55,169 bases of DNA from Bifidobacteriaceae bacterium (lineage in GTDB: Bacteria > Actinomycetota > Actinomycetes > Actinomycetales > WQXJ01): NCBI GenBank assembly GCA_031278655.1, contig JAITJZ010000011.1:1-55169 (forward strand), in the 5' to 3' direction. The notes under the pieces were generated by a model. It did not search any database, was not told the origin of the DNA, and saw nothing but the letters and a program-made list of their open reading frames with translations. Below are positions 7,901 to 16,303 of the stretch, piece by piece (positions within the stretch are counted from its first letter, which is position 1; every line of letters starts with the position of its first letter). The position numbers and the translations under genes are program-made.

Positions 7901-9147
7901 TGCACCCCGACCCACACCGGCCCGCCGGCTTTGGCCGCCTCGTGGCCCCTGATCTGCTGAACTTGGACGCCTCTGAGCCATTCGACGTCCCGCAGCACCT
8001 GGTAGTACTCGTCGCCTTTGATCAGCCTGACGCTGATCTTGGGGGTGGCCGTGTTGGCCACCGCCGTCCCTTGGCCGTCTTTGCCGTCCCAGGTCCAGGT
8101 CACGTCCCCGGCCGCGACCGGCTTTTCGCGGGTGAGGACCCGGTCGGCCGGGTCGGCGGTGTCGCCGTCGCCGTTGGCGTCGATCAGGATTTGGTATTGC
8201 CCCCGGAACCCGTCAATCCCGAGCGTCCCGCCGGCCCCGATGAACGGGGTCTGCCAGGGCGCGCCTTCGGCCAGTCTCAGGTCCGGGTCGGGCCGGGTCG
8301 GCGGGCTGTATTGGGGCGCGACCATCACCGTCTCGCCCGCGTGGGTGGCGTGGGCGGGCAGGTCCGGGTCTGGTTGATCCGCGAACAGCGAGAACCAGGC
8401 CTGCCCGCAGTCGCTCTTGCCCGCCGCCGCGTCCAGGGAGTAGGCGGGTTCCGGATAGCTGGCCGCCAACCCGCCTTGGGTGCGGGATTTGCCCGTGGGC
8501 ATGCAACTGTCCGCCTTGTAGAGGCCCAAGCCGTCGGCGCCGATGGCCGAGTTGACCCCGCCGTAATCGGTGAACGTGGTCTTGAACATGGTCCCGTCCT
8601 CGGCCACGACCCACAGGTTGAATGTCGCCGAGGCCGAACCTTGCGCGCCCACGATCTGATGCGCGAACACCCGCCCGGTCTTGTCGACCGACCCGTCTGT
8701 CACCCAGGCGTCCTGGTAGAAGTAGTAGGTGCCGTCCGCGGAGGATGAGGTCTGCGGGGTGTCGAAGCGCACTTTCCAGAGCCCGGCTTTGCCGGACGCC
8801 GAGGCCGAGGTGGAGCCGCCCATCCCGGACGCGGTGGCGCTGGCCGCCACGGCGCCGTCCGGGTCGATCAGCGACACGCGCACCCGAGGGGTGGCCCCGC
8901 TGGCGTTCATGTAGTTGAGCCAGATGTCGTCCACCGCGCCGTGGACCACTTCTGAGCTGGTCTTCGCCCACACCCACCATTCCCGGGCGGCCTGGTGAGC
9001 GACGTTCGTCATTCCCGCCATGCCGGGTTTGGAGTGGGCCGCCTGAGCCATCTGCGGCGGGAGCACCACCACGGCGGCGAACGCCACCGCCGCCGCCGCG
9101 ATCAACGCCGCCGGCCGGCGCCCCGGAGTGAGTTTGCGTCTGAACAT
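4975..9147 (-). CDS. LPXTG-anchored surface protein with DUF11-like repeats
   Basis: 1390-residue exported protein. The track ORF starts at 9540, but ATG at 9147 gives a proper signal peptide (MFRRK..., hydrophobic core, cut after AQA near residue 35). The first 500 or so residues form an unidentified region rich in Trp and Gly (WWVWAKTSSEVVHG...). About six repeats of some 110-130 residues follow, each starting like K-x-x-D-x-x-x-A-x-x-GQVVTYTLTFTNLG and carrying an L-x-D-V-L-D-D turn, as in DUF11-type Ig-like modules. Linkers between the later repeats contain paired Cys. The C-terminus has a sortase motif LPFTG at residue 1348, a transmembrane helix, RRR, and an odd tail ending GCGCA. It should be covalently attached to the wall as an adhesin or stalk; no sortase gene is in this window. 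Confidence 0.88.
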   Translation of the reverse strand: MFRRKLTPGRRPAALIAAAAVAFAAVVVLPPQMAQAAHSKPGMAGMTNVAHQAAREWWVWAKTSSEVVHGAVDDIWLNYMNASGATPRVRVSLIDPDGAVAASATASGMGGSTSASASGKAGLWKVRFDTPQTSSSADGTYYFYQDAWVTDGSVDKTGRVFAHQIVGAQGSASATFNLWVVAEDGTMFKTTFTDYGGVNSAIGADGLGLYKADSCMPTGKSRTQGGLAASYPEPAYSLDAAAGKSDCGQAWFSLFADQPDPDLPAHATHAGETVMVAPQYSPPTRPDPDLRLAEGAPWQTPFIGAGGTLGIDGFRGQYQILIDANGDGDTADPADRVLTREKPVAAGDVTWTWDGKDGQGTAVANTATPKISVRLIKGDEYYQVLRDVEWLRGVQVQQIRGHEAAKAGGPVWVGVHWDDTDVASDPGANPGHVMASLLAPGNTLVSPPTGLTTSAGPTHGWADPTSGPGGHDSWGNNADIAFGVWSDLSADETLAAPWQQFFERQLAVTSKSGALSPASGPAGKETRAITYTVKVKNTSAAAAGGETDFTVERPAVVKDTLPAHVSNWTYLTTAYSGASAATASAATAATAAESAGVMTWTGPLKAGETATVTYRVTVTPGHSASRLNSARPADCAADFATPGGDIVDTRCDPAAQVSETLLPGLKIEKTVDSAGLHKKDNTAAYTVTITNIGRAAFTAADPAKLTDDLSAVLDDATLDAATLLPADAKWDPANEQITWSGPLAVGASRSVTYTVKYDPGIDAGGSDLLLENTASIRPVDMIDQTPGEKVSTSTPGSDLHASKRADKAVAKVGEVVTYTLVLDNARGQAAAPVNLTDDLTQVLDDAVWEAGPTASSNSVTVTRAGDRLSLGGSVGAGAKVTVTYQVRIKDAAGRGDGRLANWLVEPDDPPPGECVIGDPLCAETLVDDYKMVKSVDRATAKPGQVVTYTLTFTNLGAAPGTVALVDALQDVLDDAELIAGPVASADGLVVEFDADAARLAIGGVLPEGAGASATVTYGVKVKAFDGRGDHRLRNVVTADLVDPPAVPAAGCGPESTWCTQTLTDDYQIVKTADRQVAEPGQVVTYSLKLTNLGSAAASVDATDDLSGVLDDADMLAAPQTDSQDLDVIWDPEAAVIRLVGSIPPPGGSEVNVVYSVKVRSHQDRGDHLLSNVVVPAGQIPPAECAPEAANCTATPVRDLAVTKSVNVARLRAGQTAEFRVEFTNRGHGDAAVDHHDLLDWVLDDGDWAGGPTSDHSGVGAVWAPESGRIEFSGALAPGQSAVITYRFQVTKVGDMVFNNFVVEAGGYEPQAFQPGAVETPPVCDLAAGMVCTVTPIDPSGGDDPPPVLPFTGTHLDWIALLAVTALLAGAALLVVRRRVDPGDTPGCGCA

Positions 9148-9638
9148 GCTCAGCCTCGTTTCTGGTTTCGACTTTCCGGATTCGACACCCGGTTCGGCTG
9201 GCGCGGCCCGCCCGCGACCAACCGTGCCTCGAAAACTAGCGCCGCCGCGACCCGCCGGGGCGGCGGAAGGCCGCGGGCCTGTGGACGAAGAATTATCGGC
9301 GGGCCGGAGCTTGAAGGAACTGATCGGCCTGGGCAAGACCGCGATCCGCGAAGCGGTCCGGCTTGCGGCCCTGGTGGGGGGCGGGGTTTGGAACCGCCTC
9401 GCCCGATGCCGAGTGGTGACTCCCAGCCCCGTCCCCGGTCCCAGCCCGCCCGCCATCGGCGCGGCGGCGCCAGCGGCTGACCGTCTTCGCGCGCCCAGTT
9501 CCGTTCGTGACCTCACATAGGCTGAACTGCGCAAACTCACCGGTTGAGGTAAGCCGAGCCTTCTTATGAGCGGTTTAGGGCCTCAGGCCAACTCAGTCTC
9601 ACTTGGTGAGCACAGCCAACTCTTCGCGGCCCTTCCGG
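9148..9638. other. 490-bp intergenic region upstream of the surface-protein gene
   Basis: No convincing gene. It is the 5' region of the surface-protein gene and the 3' side of rdgB, both on the reverse strand. It contains one CCGATGCCG copy (9403-9411) and a weak DtxR-box-like 19-mer near 9545 that I did not accept. Small ORFs crossing it are shadows with poor codon character. Confidence 0.6.
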
Positions 9639-10292
9639 CTACGGCCACAACGCGCGAATCGCGGGGGCGAGGGCCCGGAAGGCGCGGCCCCGATGCGAGA
9701 TGGCGTTCTTGCGCTCCGGGGTCAATTCGGCGGCGGTGACGGCCATGCCGTCCGGGATCAGAATCGGGTCGTAGCCGAACCCTCCGCCGCCGCGCGGCTG
9801 GCGCGCCAAGCGCCCGGTCAGCCGGCCGACCTCGACGCGCTCACGGCCGTCCGGCGTCACCAGCGCCGCGGCGCACTCGAACCACGCCGCCCTGTGTTTG
9901 TCAGGGACATCGCGCAATTGGTCCAACAGCAGCGCCAGGTTGGCCGCGTCATCGCCGTGGCCGCCGGCCCATCTGGCCGAGAACACCCCCGGCGCGCCGC
10001 CCAAGGCGGCGACGCAAAGACCGGAATCATCCGCCACGGCCGCCAACCCGGTGGCGGCGCAGCAGGCCCGCGCCTTGATCAAGGCGTTGTCCGCGAAGGT
10101 CAGCGCGTCCTCCAACGGCGCGGGCACGTCCAACTCGCCCGCGCCGACCACTTCGGCGGGGCCGAGGGCCCCGGCGGCGTCCAGAATCGCCCGCAACTCC
10201 GCCACCTTGTGCGGGTTGTGGGTGGCCAGAACCAGGCGCGCTCCCGGCGCTCCCGGCGCCCCGGGCGACCCAAGCGCCCCCGGCGCGCTCAC
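9639..10292 (-). CDS. rdgB: RdgB/HAM1 family non-canonical purine NTP pyrophosphatase
   Basis: Hydrolyses dITP, XTP and related nucleotides to monophosphates, cleaning the nucleotide pool. 217 residues. The substrate loop [10 protein letters not shown] is near residue 24, DNALIKARA and the catalytic [23 protein letters not shown] follow, then GGFGYDPIL and HRGRAF near the end, all family landmarks. The GTG start overlaps the rph stop by four bases (GTGA), so it is translated as the second gene of an rph-rdgB operon, a widespread pairing. The first 15 residues ([14 protein letters not shown]) are a Gly/Ala/Pro micro-repeat not normally present. Confidence 0.95.
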   Translation of the reverse strand: MSAPGALGSPGAPGAPGARLVLATHNPHKVAELRAILDAAGALGPAEVVGAGELDVPAPLEDALTFADNALIKARACCAATGLAAVADDSGLCVAALGGAPGVFSARWAGGHGDDAANLALLLDQLRDVPDKHRAAWFECAAALVTPDGRERVEVGRLTGRLARQPRGGGGFGYDPILIPDGMAVTAAELTPERKNAISHRGRAFRALAPAIRALWP

Positions 10293-11023
10293 GCCGCCAG
10301 CGCCTCAGCCTGGATTCGGCTCAACTCGGCGCAACCGGCCAGCGCCAAGTCCAGCAGGCGGTCCAATTCGACGCGCGAGAACGCCGCCCGCTCGGCGGTG
10401 CCCTGAACCTCGACAAAGCGCCCGGCCCCGTCCACGACCACATTCATGTCCGTCTCGGCCCGGACGTCCTCGCAGTACGGCAGGTCCAGCATCGGCGTGC
10501 CGCCCACCACCCCAACCGACACGGCCGCCACCGACCCGGCCAAAGCGGCCGCGTCGCGGCCGACGTGACCTTTGGCGCGGGCCCAGGCGACGGCATCGGA
10601 CAAGGCGACGTAAGCCCCGGTGATGGCGGCCGTGCGGGTGCCGCCGTCCGCCTGCAGCACGTCGCAGTCGAGTTGGATCGTGTTCTCGCCCAGCGCCCGC
10701 AGGTCCACGGCCGCGCGCAGCGCCCGGCCGATCAGCCGCGAAATCTCATGGGTGCGGCCGCCGATCTTCCCGCGCACCGACTCCCGGTCGGTGCGCTCGG
10801 TGGTGGCGCGCGGCAGCATGGCGTATTCGGCGGTCACCCAGCCCTCGCCCCGGCCGCGCCGCCAGCGGGGCACGCCGGTGGTGAACGATGCCGCGCACAA
10901 CACCCGGGTGCTCCCGCAAGTTATCAGCGCCGAACCTTCGGCGGTGTCGAGCCAGCCACGCTCGATCGTCACGTCGCGGAGTTGGTCTACTTTGCGGCCG
11001 TCGGCCCGAATGAATCCAGTCAC
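10289..11023 (-). CDS. rph: Ribonuclease PH
   Basis: Phosphorolytic 3'-5' exoribonuclease that trims tRNA precursors. 244 residues, normal length. Landmarks: RADGR start, [40 protein letters not shown], the active-site [18 protein letters not shown] and the acidic [19 protein letters not shown] at 11023 is supported by a TAGGGT -10 box eight bases upstream. First gene of the rph-rdgB operon; immediately upstream lies a 12-unit decamer repeat. Confidence 0.96.
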   Translation of the reverse strand: MTGFIRADGRKVDQLRDVTIERGWLDTAEGSALITCGSTRVLCAASFTTGVPRWRRGRGEGWVTAEYAMLPRATTERTDRESVRGKIGGRTHEISRLIGRALRAAVDLRALGENTIQLDCDVLQADGGTRTAAITGAYVALSDAVAWARAKGHVGRDAAALAGSVAAVSVGVVGGTPMLDLPYCEDVRAETDMNVVVDGAGRFVEVQGTAERAAFSRVELDRLLDLALAGCAELSRIQAEALAA

Positions 11024-11031
11024 AGGCTAAG

Positions 11032-11037
11032 ACCCTA
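11032..11037 (-). promoter_or_regulatory. -10 box for rph (leaderless)
   Basis: TAGGGT lies eight bases before the GTG start of rph. The decamer repeat begins about 45 bp further upstream. Confidence 0.5.
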
Positions 11038-11080
11038 TCTGTCCGCGCGCGCGAACGCTGACACCGCGGCGGCGCGCTCG

Positions 11081-11200
11081 CTTGGGCTCGCTTGGGACCG
11101 GCCCGGCTCGGCTGGGCTCGGCGGGGACCGGCCCGGCTCGGTTGGGCTCGGCTGGGCTCGGCTGGGCCCGGCCCGGCTCGGTTGGGACCGGCCCGGCCCT
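11081..11200. repeat. Twelve tandem 10-bp repeats
   Basis: Exactly 10-bp periodicity over 120 bp. Units vary between cttgggctcg, gcccggctcg, gctgggctcg, gttgggaccg and gcggggaccg, with a loose higher-order order of 'gcccggctcg' followed by 'gntgggnccg' types. The array fills the space between the MBL hydrolase stop and the rph promoter. Confidence 0.9.
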
Positions 11201-11985
11201 CAAATGACGAACGACGCCCGATGCCGCGCCAGGTAGACCGGGCCCGGGTAAACCTCCCTGATCGCGTCCAGCGTCACGGCCGGGTTGTTCCAAGGCGGCA
11301 GATGGGTGGCCACGACCTGGCGAACGCGGGCGGCCCTGGCGACCTGGCCGGCCCGCCTGCCGGTCAAATGGACTCCGCGCGAGACGTCGCGGCCGTCCTC
11401 GAAAGCCGCCTCGGCGAGCAGCAGATCGGCCCCCGCCGCCAACGCCGTCAGGCCCTCGCAAGTGTCCGTGTCGCCGCTATAACTCAAGGTCACACGCTTG
11501 CCGGGGCTGATGTCAGAGGGTCCGTCTAACCTGAAACCCCAAGCCTCAACTGGGTGTTGGACAGGGAAAGGAGTGATTGTGAATGGACCGACCGAGATGC
11601 CGACCCCCTCCGCCCAAACGCCGTAGTTGAAGTCGCCGCCGTCCGAGCCCGGGTCGTGCGAATACTGCAACTCGGTCAGATGGTGGGGCGTGTCGGCGGG
11701 GCCGTACACCGGCAGCGACGCCATGGCGGCGCCCGGACGGTACTTGGCGTAGACCGCCAGCCCGGTCAGATCGGCGCAATGATCGGGATGGAGATGGCTC
11801 AACCCGACAAAGTCCAGCGCCTCCGGCGGCATCATGCTCTGCAGCACCCCGAAGGCCCCCGAGCCCATGTCGAGGGCGATCGTCCAGAGCCTGCCCGAAC
11901 GGTCCCGCGTTTGGACCAGGTAGCTGGAGGCGGGAGAAGTTGGTCCGGACAGGGACCCGGTGCAGCCGATGACGAGCAGCCTCAT
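11200..11985 (-). CDS. MBL-fold metallo-hydrolase
   Basis: 261-residue metallo-beta-lactamase-fold enzyme. The metal motif [11 protein letters not shown] (HxHxDH) is near residue 83, a further ligand His is in [12 protein letters not shown], the Asp ligand is in SYSGDTDTC, and the last His is in [10 protein letters not shown]. This arrangement matches the RNase Z-like/AtsA subgroup that hydrolyses small esters or phosphodiesters; the substrate is unknown. ATG at 11985 overlaps the murI stop (ATGA), placing it downstream of murI in one operon, a linkage common in actinobacteria. The stop codon touches the decamer repeat. Confidence 0.9.
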   Translation of the reverse strand: MRLLVIGCTGSLSGPTSPASSYLVQTRDRSGRLWTIALDMGSGAFGVLQSMMPPEALDFVGLSHLHPDHCADLTGLAVYAKYRPGAAMASLPVYGPADTPHHLTELQYSHDPGSDGGDFNYGVWAEGVGISVGPFTITPFPVQHPVEAWGFRLDGPSDISPGKRVTLSYSGDTDTCEGLTALAAGADLLLAEAAFEDGRDVSRGVHLTGRRAGQVARAARVRQVVATHLPPWNNPAVTLDAIREVYPGPVYLARHRASFVI

Positions 11986-12896
11986 CGCGCCAACCCCGCA
12001 GTCGCGCTCGGCGCCAGGGGGACGCCCAGGTCGGCGCCCAGGTCGGCCCCCAGGGTCGCGTTCGGCGCCAGGGGCATGCCGCCCGGCAGGGTCTGATCGG
12101 CAGCCTCCCAGGCCGGGGCCTGCGGCCCGAGGAACCGGCGGACCAACCGCGCGAAGGCTGGGCTCTCGGCCGTGGTGCAGAAGCGGTGGACAGGCGTGCC
12201 CGAGCCCTGGCGCAGGCGCCCGCCCGCCACCAGCCTGGCGAACACATCCTTGGCGGTCTCCTCAGCCGAAGACACCAGCGTCACATCCGGCCCCATGACA
12301 TAGGACAGCGCCCCGGTCAGCAGCGGATAGTGGGTGCAGCCCAGCACCACCGTGTCCACCCCGGCGTCCTGCAGGGGGGCCAAGTAACGCTGGGCGGCCG
12401 CGATCACCTCCGGGCCGGAGGTCGAGCCGGCCTCGACCAGTTCGACAAATCGCGGGCACGCCCGCGCCGTCAGGCGCAGATGCGGCGCGGCCGCGAAGGC
12501 GTCGTCGTAAGCGCGCGAGTCGATCGTCGTCTGGGTGCCGATCACCCCGACGCGCCCGTTGCGCGTGGCGCCCACGGCCCGGCGCACGGCCGGGCGGATG
12601 ACCTCCAAGACCGGCACGCCGCGACCTTGCTCGTAACGTTCGCGGGCGTCCGCCAAAACCGCCGCCGATGCCGTGTTGCAGGCTATGACCAGCAGTTTCA
12701 CCCCAGCGTCGACCAGTCGGTCAAGGCCGGCCAAGGCCAGCTCCCGAACCTCGGCGATGGGCCGGGGGCCGTAGGGGGTGTGGGCGGTGTCGCCCAGGTA
12801 GAGCACCGGCTCGGCCGGCAGCTGATCGAGCACCGCTCGGGCCACCGTCAACCCGCCCAGGCCGGAGTCGAAAATCCCAATCGGCGCGTCACTCAC
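11982..12896 (-). CDS. murI: Glutamate racemase
   Basis: Makes D-glutamate for peptidoglycan. Landmarks: [17 protein letters not shown] at the start, [13 protein letters not shown], the first catalytic Cys in [11 protein letters not shown], and the second in [14 protein letters not shown] at 12896 ([12 protein letters not shown]) is chosen over the track start because it begins just before the conserved domain and has a TACCCT box six bases upstream. The last 40 residues are a low-complexity tail with [10 protein letters not shown] beyond the normal end. It leads an operon with the MBL hydrolase and is divergent from pncB. Confidence 0.95.
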   Translation of the reverse strand: MSDAPIGIFDSGLGGLTVARAVLDQLPAEPVLYLGDTAHTPYGPRPIAEVRELALAGLDRLVDAGVKLLVIACNTASAAVLADARERYEQGRGVPVLEVIRPAVRRAVGATRNGRVGVIGTQTTIDSRAYDDAFAAAPHLRLTARACPRFVELVEAGSTSGPEVIAAAQRYLAPLQDAGVDTVVLGCTHYPLLTGALSYVMGPDVTLVSSAEETAKDVFARLVAGGRLRQGSGTPVHRFCTTAESPAFARLVRRFLGPQAPAWEAADQTLPGGMPLAPNATLGADLGADLGVPLAPSATAGLAR

Positions 12897-12902
12897 GCTC
12901 CC

Positions 12903-12908
12903 AGGGTA
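12903..12908 (-). promoter_or_regulatory. -10 box for murI (leaderless)
   Basis: TACCCT lies six bases before the GTG start of murI, within the 76-bp murI/pncB divergent spacer, which also carries one CCGATGCCG motif. Confidence 0.5.
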
Positions 12909-12958
12909 ACCGAGCCTCGCTGGGGCTGGGACTTGGCCAGACGGCATCGGGCGGCCAA

Positions 12959-12964
12959 TAGACT
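12959..12964 (+). promoter_or_regulatory. -10 box for pncB (leaderless)
   Basis: TAGACT lies eight bases before the ATG at 12973 and supports that start over the upstream in-frame TTG. Confidence 0.45.
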
Positions 12965-12972
12965 TGGCCCCC

Positions 12973-14313
12973 ATGGGCACGGCGCTGCTGACCGACAAAT
13001 ACGAACTGACCATGCTGGAGGCCGCGCTGGCGGACGGGACGGCCGGGCGGCGCTCCGTCTTCGAGGTTTTCGCGCGGCGCCTGCCGCGTGGGCGGCGCTA
13101 CGGCGTGGTCGCGGGCACCGGCCGCCTGATGGAGGTGCTGGACTCGCTCAGCTTCGACACTCCCGACGGCTCGCTCGAGTGGCTGGTCGAGTCCGGGGTC
13201 GTGGGCGCCGCCACCGCCGAATGGCTGGCGTCCTACCGGTTTGGCGGCTCCATCAGCGGCTACGCCGAGGGCGAGTTGTATTTCCCGGGTTCGCCGGTGC
13301 TGACGGTGGACGGCACCTTCGCCGAATGCGTCATCCTCGAGACCCTGATCCTGTCGGTGCTGAACCACGACTGCGCGGTGGCCTCGGCCGCGTCGCGCAT
13401 GACCGCCGCCGCCGGGGACAGGCCCTGCCTGGAGATGGGCGCGCGCCGAACCCACGAGCAGGCGGCCGTGGCGGCCGCCCGCGCCGCCTACGTGGCCGGG
13501 TTCGCGGGCACATCGGTGCTGGAGGCGGGGCGGGCCTGGGGCATCCCGACCATCGGCACAGCCGCCCACGCCTTCACCCTGGCGCACGATTCTGAACGTG
13601 AGGCCTTCGTCTCGCAATTGGCCGCGCAGAGCGCGGCCACAACCCTGCTGGTGGACACCTACAACGTCAAGGAAGCGGTCAAACTGGCCGTCGAATTGGC
13701 CGGCCCGGCGCTGAAGGCGGTGCGCCTCGACTCCGGCGACCTGCCGCAATTGGCCCGCTCCGTCCGCCAGTGGCTAGACGCCCTCGGCGCCCCCAACACC
13801 GCCATAACCGTGACCTCTGACCTGGACGAATACTCCATCGCCGGCCTGGCCGCAGCCCCGGTTGATTCCTACGGGGTGGGCACCAAACTGGTCACCGGCT
13901 CCGGCGCGCCAACCGCCGAGATGATTTTCAAACTGGTCGCCCGCGAGGGCGCCAGCGGCAGATTGGAGCCGGTCGAGAAGCGGTCATCGGGCGGCAAGTC
14001 AACCATCGGCGGCGCCAAGTGGGCCGGCCGACGGATCGATGACGCGGGCGTGGCGGAAGAAGAAGTCATCCTGACCGGGCCGGGCGTCCGGCCGGTCGCG
14101 CCCGAGGACTACGGGCTGCGCCCGCTCCAAGTCAATTACATCAGCCGGGGCCTGATCGACCCTGCCCACCTGGGCGCCGCCCAACTGGGTCGCGCCCGCG
14201 AACACCACCTGGCCTCGCGCGCGGAATTGCCGCCGGCCGGCCTGCGCCTCTCCGAAGGCGAACCGGCCATCCCCACCACCGTCTCCAACGTGCGGGCGGG
14301 CGCCGGCGCCTGA
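12973..14313 (+). CDS. pncB: Nicotinate phosphoribosyltransferase
   Basis: Joins nicotinate to PRPP to form nicotinate mononucleotide in NAD salvage. 446 residues. Landmarks: [16 protein letters not shown] at the N-terminus, [18 protein letters not shown], the central [52 protein letters not shown] and [11 protein letters not shown] near the C-terminus, which form the phosphoribosyltransferase core and substrate pocket. The upstream in-frame TTG in the ORF track is unlikely. A strong palindrome ends the transcript immediately after the stop. Confidence 0.95.
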   Translation: MGTALLTDKYELTMLEAALADGTAGRRSVFEVFARRLPRGRRYGVVAGTGRLMEVLDSLSFDTPDGSLEWLVESGVVGAATAEWLASYRFGGSISGYAEGELYFPGSPVLTVDGTFAECVILETLILSVLNHDCAVASAASRMTAAAGDRPCLEMGARRTHEQAAVAAARAAYVAGFAGTSVLEAGRAWGIPTIGTAAHAFTLAHDSEREAFVSQLAAQSAATTLLVDTYNVKEAVKLAVELAGPALKAVRLDSGDLPQLARSVRQWLDALGAPNTAITVTSDLDEYSIAGLAAAPVDSYGVGTKLVTGSGAPTAEMIFKLVAREGASGRLEPVEKRSSGGKSTIGGAKWAGRRIDDAGVAEEEVILTGPGVRPVAPEDYGLRPLQVNYISRGLIDPAHLGAAQLGRAREHHLASRAELPPAGLRLSEGEPAIPTTVSNVRAGAGA

Positions 14314-14317
14314 CCCG

Positions 14318-14337
14318 GCCCGCCGCGCGCGGCGGGC
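14318..14337. terminator. Bidirectional hairpin between pncB and DUF3039
   Basis: Perfect 20-bp palindrome GCCCGCCGCGCGCGGCGGGC between two convergent genes (pncB stop 14313, DUF3039 stop 14347). There is no U-tract on either side, so it is a GC hairpin rather than a textbook intrinsic terminator. Confidence 0.6.
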
Positions 14338-14346
14338 GAGCCAGCC

Positions 14347-14646
14347 TCAGTCCGAGCCGCCGTCGCCGCCGCCGGTCAGCGACTCATAGATGGCCTTGCA
14401 GGCGGGGCAGACCGGGAACTTGGACGGGTCGCGCCCTGGCACCCAGACCTTGCCGCAGAGCGCCACCACCGGTTTGCCGGTGACGGCCGAGGCCGCGATC
14501 TTGTCCTTGCGGACGTAGTGCGCGAAGCGCTCGTGATCCCCCGGATCGAGGCGAGTCTCCTCACGCTCGAGCAACTCGGTGCCGGCGCCAGGCGACAATG
14601 AAGGCGGCTCAGGCCGCCGATGCGGTTCAGGAGGACTCGAAGTCAC
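14347..14646 (-). CDS. DUF3039 family protein
   Basis: 99-residue actinobacterial protein of unknown function. After a Pro-rich start come ETRLDPGDHERFAHYVRKDKI and VTGKPVVALCGKVWVPGRDPSKFPVCPACKAIYESL, where C-G-K and C-P-A-C suggest a small zinc-binding fold. A Gly/Asp tail ends the protein. GTG at 14646 is supported by TAGAAT six bases upstream. Confidence 0.9.
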   Translation of the reverse strand: MTSSPPEPHRRPEPPSLSPGAGTELLEREETRLDPGDHERFAHYVRKDKIAASAVTGKPVVALCGKVWVPGRDPSKFPVCPACKAIYESLTGGGDGGSD

Positions 14647-14652
14647 CCCGCC

Positions 14653-14658
14653 ATTCTA
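14653..14658 (-). promoter_or_regulatory. -10 box for DUF3039 gene (leaderless)
   Basis: TAGAAT, a near-consensus -10, ends six bases before the GTG start at 14646. Confidence 0.5.
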
Positions 14659-14785
14659 CGTTCCTCCCCCGCCCACCAGCCGCCGCCCGCCTGAGCGGCG
14701 AACACCGACCGTCTTCGCGCCGCGATCTGCCGCGTCGGCCCAGTGCCGCAGTGGCCGATGGCGCGGGGGCGGGCGCGCGGGTGGG

Positions 14786-16303
14786 TCAGGAGGTGAGGCG
14801 CTCCAGGATCAGCTCGCGGACGCGGGCGGCGTCCGCCTGGCCGCGGGTGGCTTTCATGACCGCGCCAACTATGGCCCCGGCCGCGGCCACCTTGCCGCCG
14901 CGAATCTTCGCCGCGACATCGGGTTGGGCGGCCAAAGCCGAGTCGATGGCCTCAAGCAGGGCGGCGTCATCGGACACTATCCCCAGGCCGCGGGCGGCCA
15001 AAACCGCCTCGGGGCCGCCCTCACCAGCCAAAACGCCATCCAAGACCTGACGGGCGAGCTTGTCGTTGAGACGCCCGGAGGCGACCAGGCCCTCAAGGGC
15101 GGCGATGTCCGCAGGCGTCACCGGCAACTCGGCCAACTCGACCCCGCCCTGGTTGGCGGTCCGCGCCAACTCGCCCATCCACCACTTGCGCGCCCCGGCC
15201 GGGGGCGCGCCGGCCGCGACGGTGGCGGCGATCAAGTCCAAAGCGCCGGCGTTGACCACGTCGCGGAACTCCAGGTCAGAAAAGCCCCAGGCCGCCTGGA
15301 GGCGGCGGCGGCGCTCAGCCGGCGGCTCCGGCAGGGTCCGCCGCAATTCCTCGACCCAGGCGCGGGACGGCTCGATCGGCAGCAAATCCGGTTCCGGGAA
15401 GTACCGGTAGTCCTCGGCCTGCTCCTTCGAGCGCCCCGGCGAGGTCGCCTCGGTGTCCTCATGCCAGTGCCGGGTCTCTTGGACCACAGGCCGCCCGGCG
15501 GCCAGCAGCGCCGCCTGGCGCCGGATCTCATGGCGGATGGCCTTCTCGATGGCGCGCAGCGAGTTGACGTTCTTGGTCTCGGAGCGCTTGCCGAACGGCA
15601 CCTGGGCTTGTTCGGCGGGGCTGGCGGCCTTCGGCCGGAGCGACAAGTTGACGTCCGCCCGGATCGAGCCCTGGTCCATGCGGGCGTCGGAGATGCCCAA
15701 GGCGATCACCAGCTCCCGCACGGCCGCCACATAGGCGCGGGCCAGCTCCGGCGCCCGGGCGCCCGCGCCCTCGATCGGCTTGGTGACGATCTCGACCAGG
15801 GGCGTGCCGCCCCGGTTGTAATCGACCAGCGTGTAGTCGGCCCCCTGGATGCGGCCCGTGGCCCCGCCCACATGGGTGTTCTTGGCGGCGTCCTCCTCCA
15901 TGTGGGCGCGCTCGATCCCGATGCGGCGGACCACGCCATCGGACAACTCGACGTCGAGGTGGCCGTCGAAGTCGATCGGGTCCTCGTACTGCGAGATTTG
16001 GTAGTTCTTCGACAGGTCCGGGTAGAAGTAATTCTTGCGCGCGAAGGTGCAACGCTCGGCGATCTGGCAGTTCAGGGCCAGGCCCAGGCGGATGGCCGAC
16101 TCGACGGCCTTGTGGTTGAGCGCCGGCATGGCCCCCGGCAGGCCCACGCAAACCGGGCAGACCTGGGTGTTCGGCGGCGCGCCGAAGCGGTTGGCGCAGG
16201 AGCAGAACATCTTGGTGCGCGTGTTCAACTCGACATGGATTTCAATGCCCATGACCGGGTCGAAACGCTCCACCGCCGCCTCGAAGCTGAACAGACCGCT
16301 CAT
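14786..16303 (-). CDS. gatB: Asp-tRNA(Asn)/Glu-tRNA(Gln) amidotransferase subunit B
   Basis: Transamidase subunit that activates mischarged Glu-tRNA(Gln) or Asp-tRNA(Asn) and guides the tRNA. 505 residues, normal length. Visible landmarks: [12 protein letters not shown], the CSCANRF...[12 protein letters not shown] zinc/Cys region, [35 protein letters not shown]-type segment ([15 protein letters not shown]), and a C-terminal GatB/YqeY helical domain. The start overlaps the gatA stop (ATGA). Last gene of gatC-gatA-gatB. Confidence 0.97.
   Translation of the reverse strand: MSGLFSFEAAVERFDPVMGIEIHVELNTRTKMFCSCANRFGAPPNTQVCPVCVGLPGAMPALNHKAVESAIRLGLALNCQIAERCTFARKNYFYPDLSKNYQISQYEDPIDFDGHLDVELSDGVVRRIGIERAHMEEDAAKNTHVGGATGRIQGADYTLVDYNRGGTPLVEIVTKPIEGAGARAPELARAYVAAVRELVIALGISDARMDQGSIRADVNLSLRPKAASPAEQAQVPFGKRSETKNVNSLRAIEKAIRHEIRRQAALLAAGRPVVQETRHWHEDTEATSPGRSKEQAEDYRYFPEPDLLPIEPSRAWVEELRRTLPEPPAERRRRLQAAWGFSDLEFRDVVNAGALDLIAATVAAGAPPAGARKWWMGELARTANQGGVELAELPVTPADIAALEGLVASGRLNDKLARQVLDGVLAGEGGPEAVLAARGLGIVSDDAALLEAIDSALAAQPDVAAKIRGGKVAAAGAIVGAVMKATRGQADAARVRELILERLTS

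Noticed and set aside
6940-8748. 602-residue forward ORF inside the surface-protein gene
   Set aside because: Antisense shadow; composition is Gly/Arg/Val repeats without motifs.
9545-9563. DtxR/IdeR-like box TGAGGTAAGCCGAGCCTTC upstream of the surface-protein gene
   Set aside because: Matches the 19-bp consensus at 13 positions, a level expected by chance a few times per 55 kb, and it is about 400 bp from the start.
11081-11200. CRISPR or coding repeat
   Set aside because: Ten-base period with no unique spacers; it lies outside both flanking coding frames.
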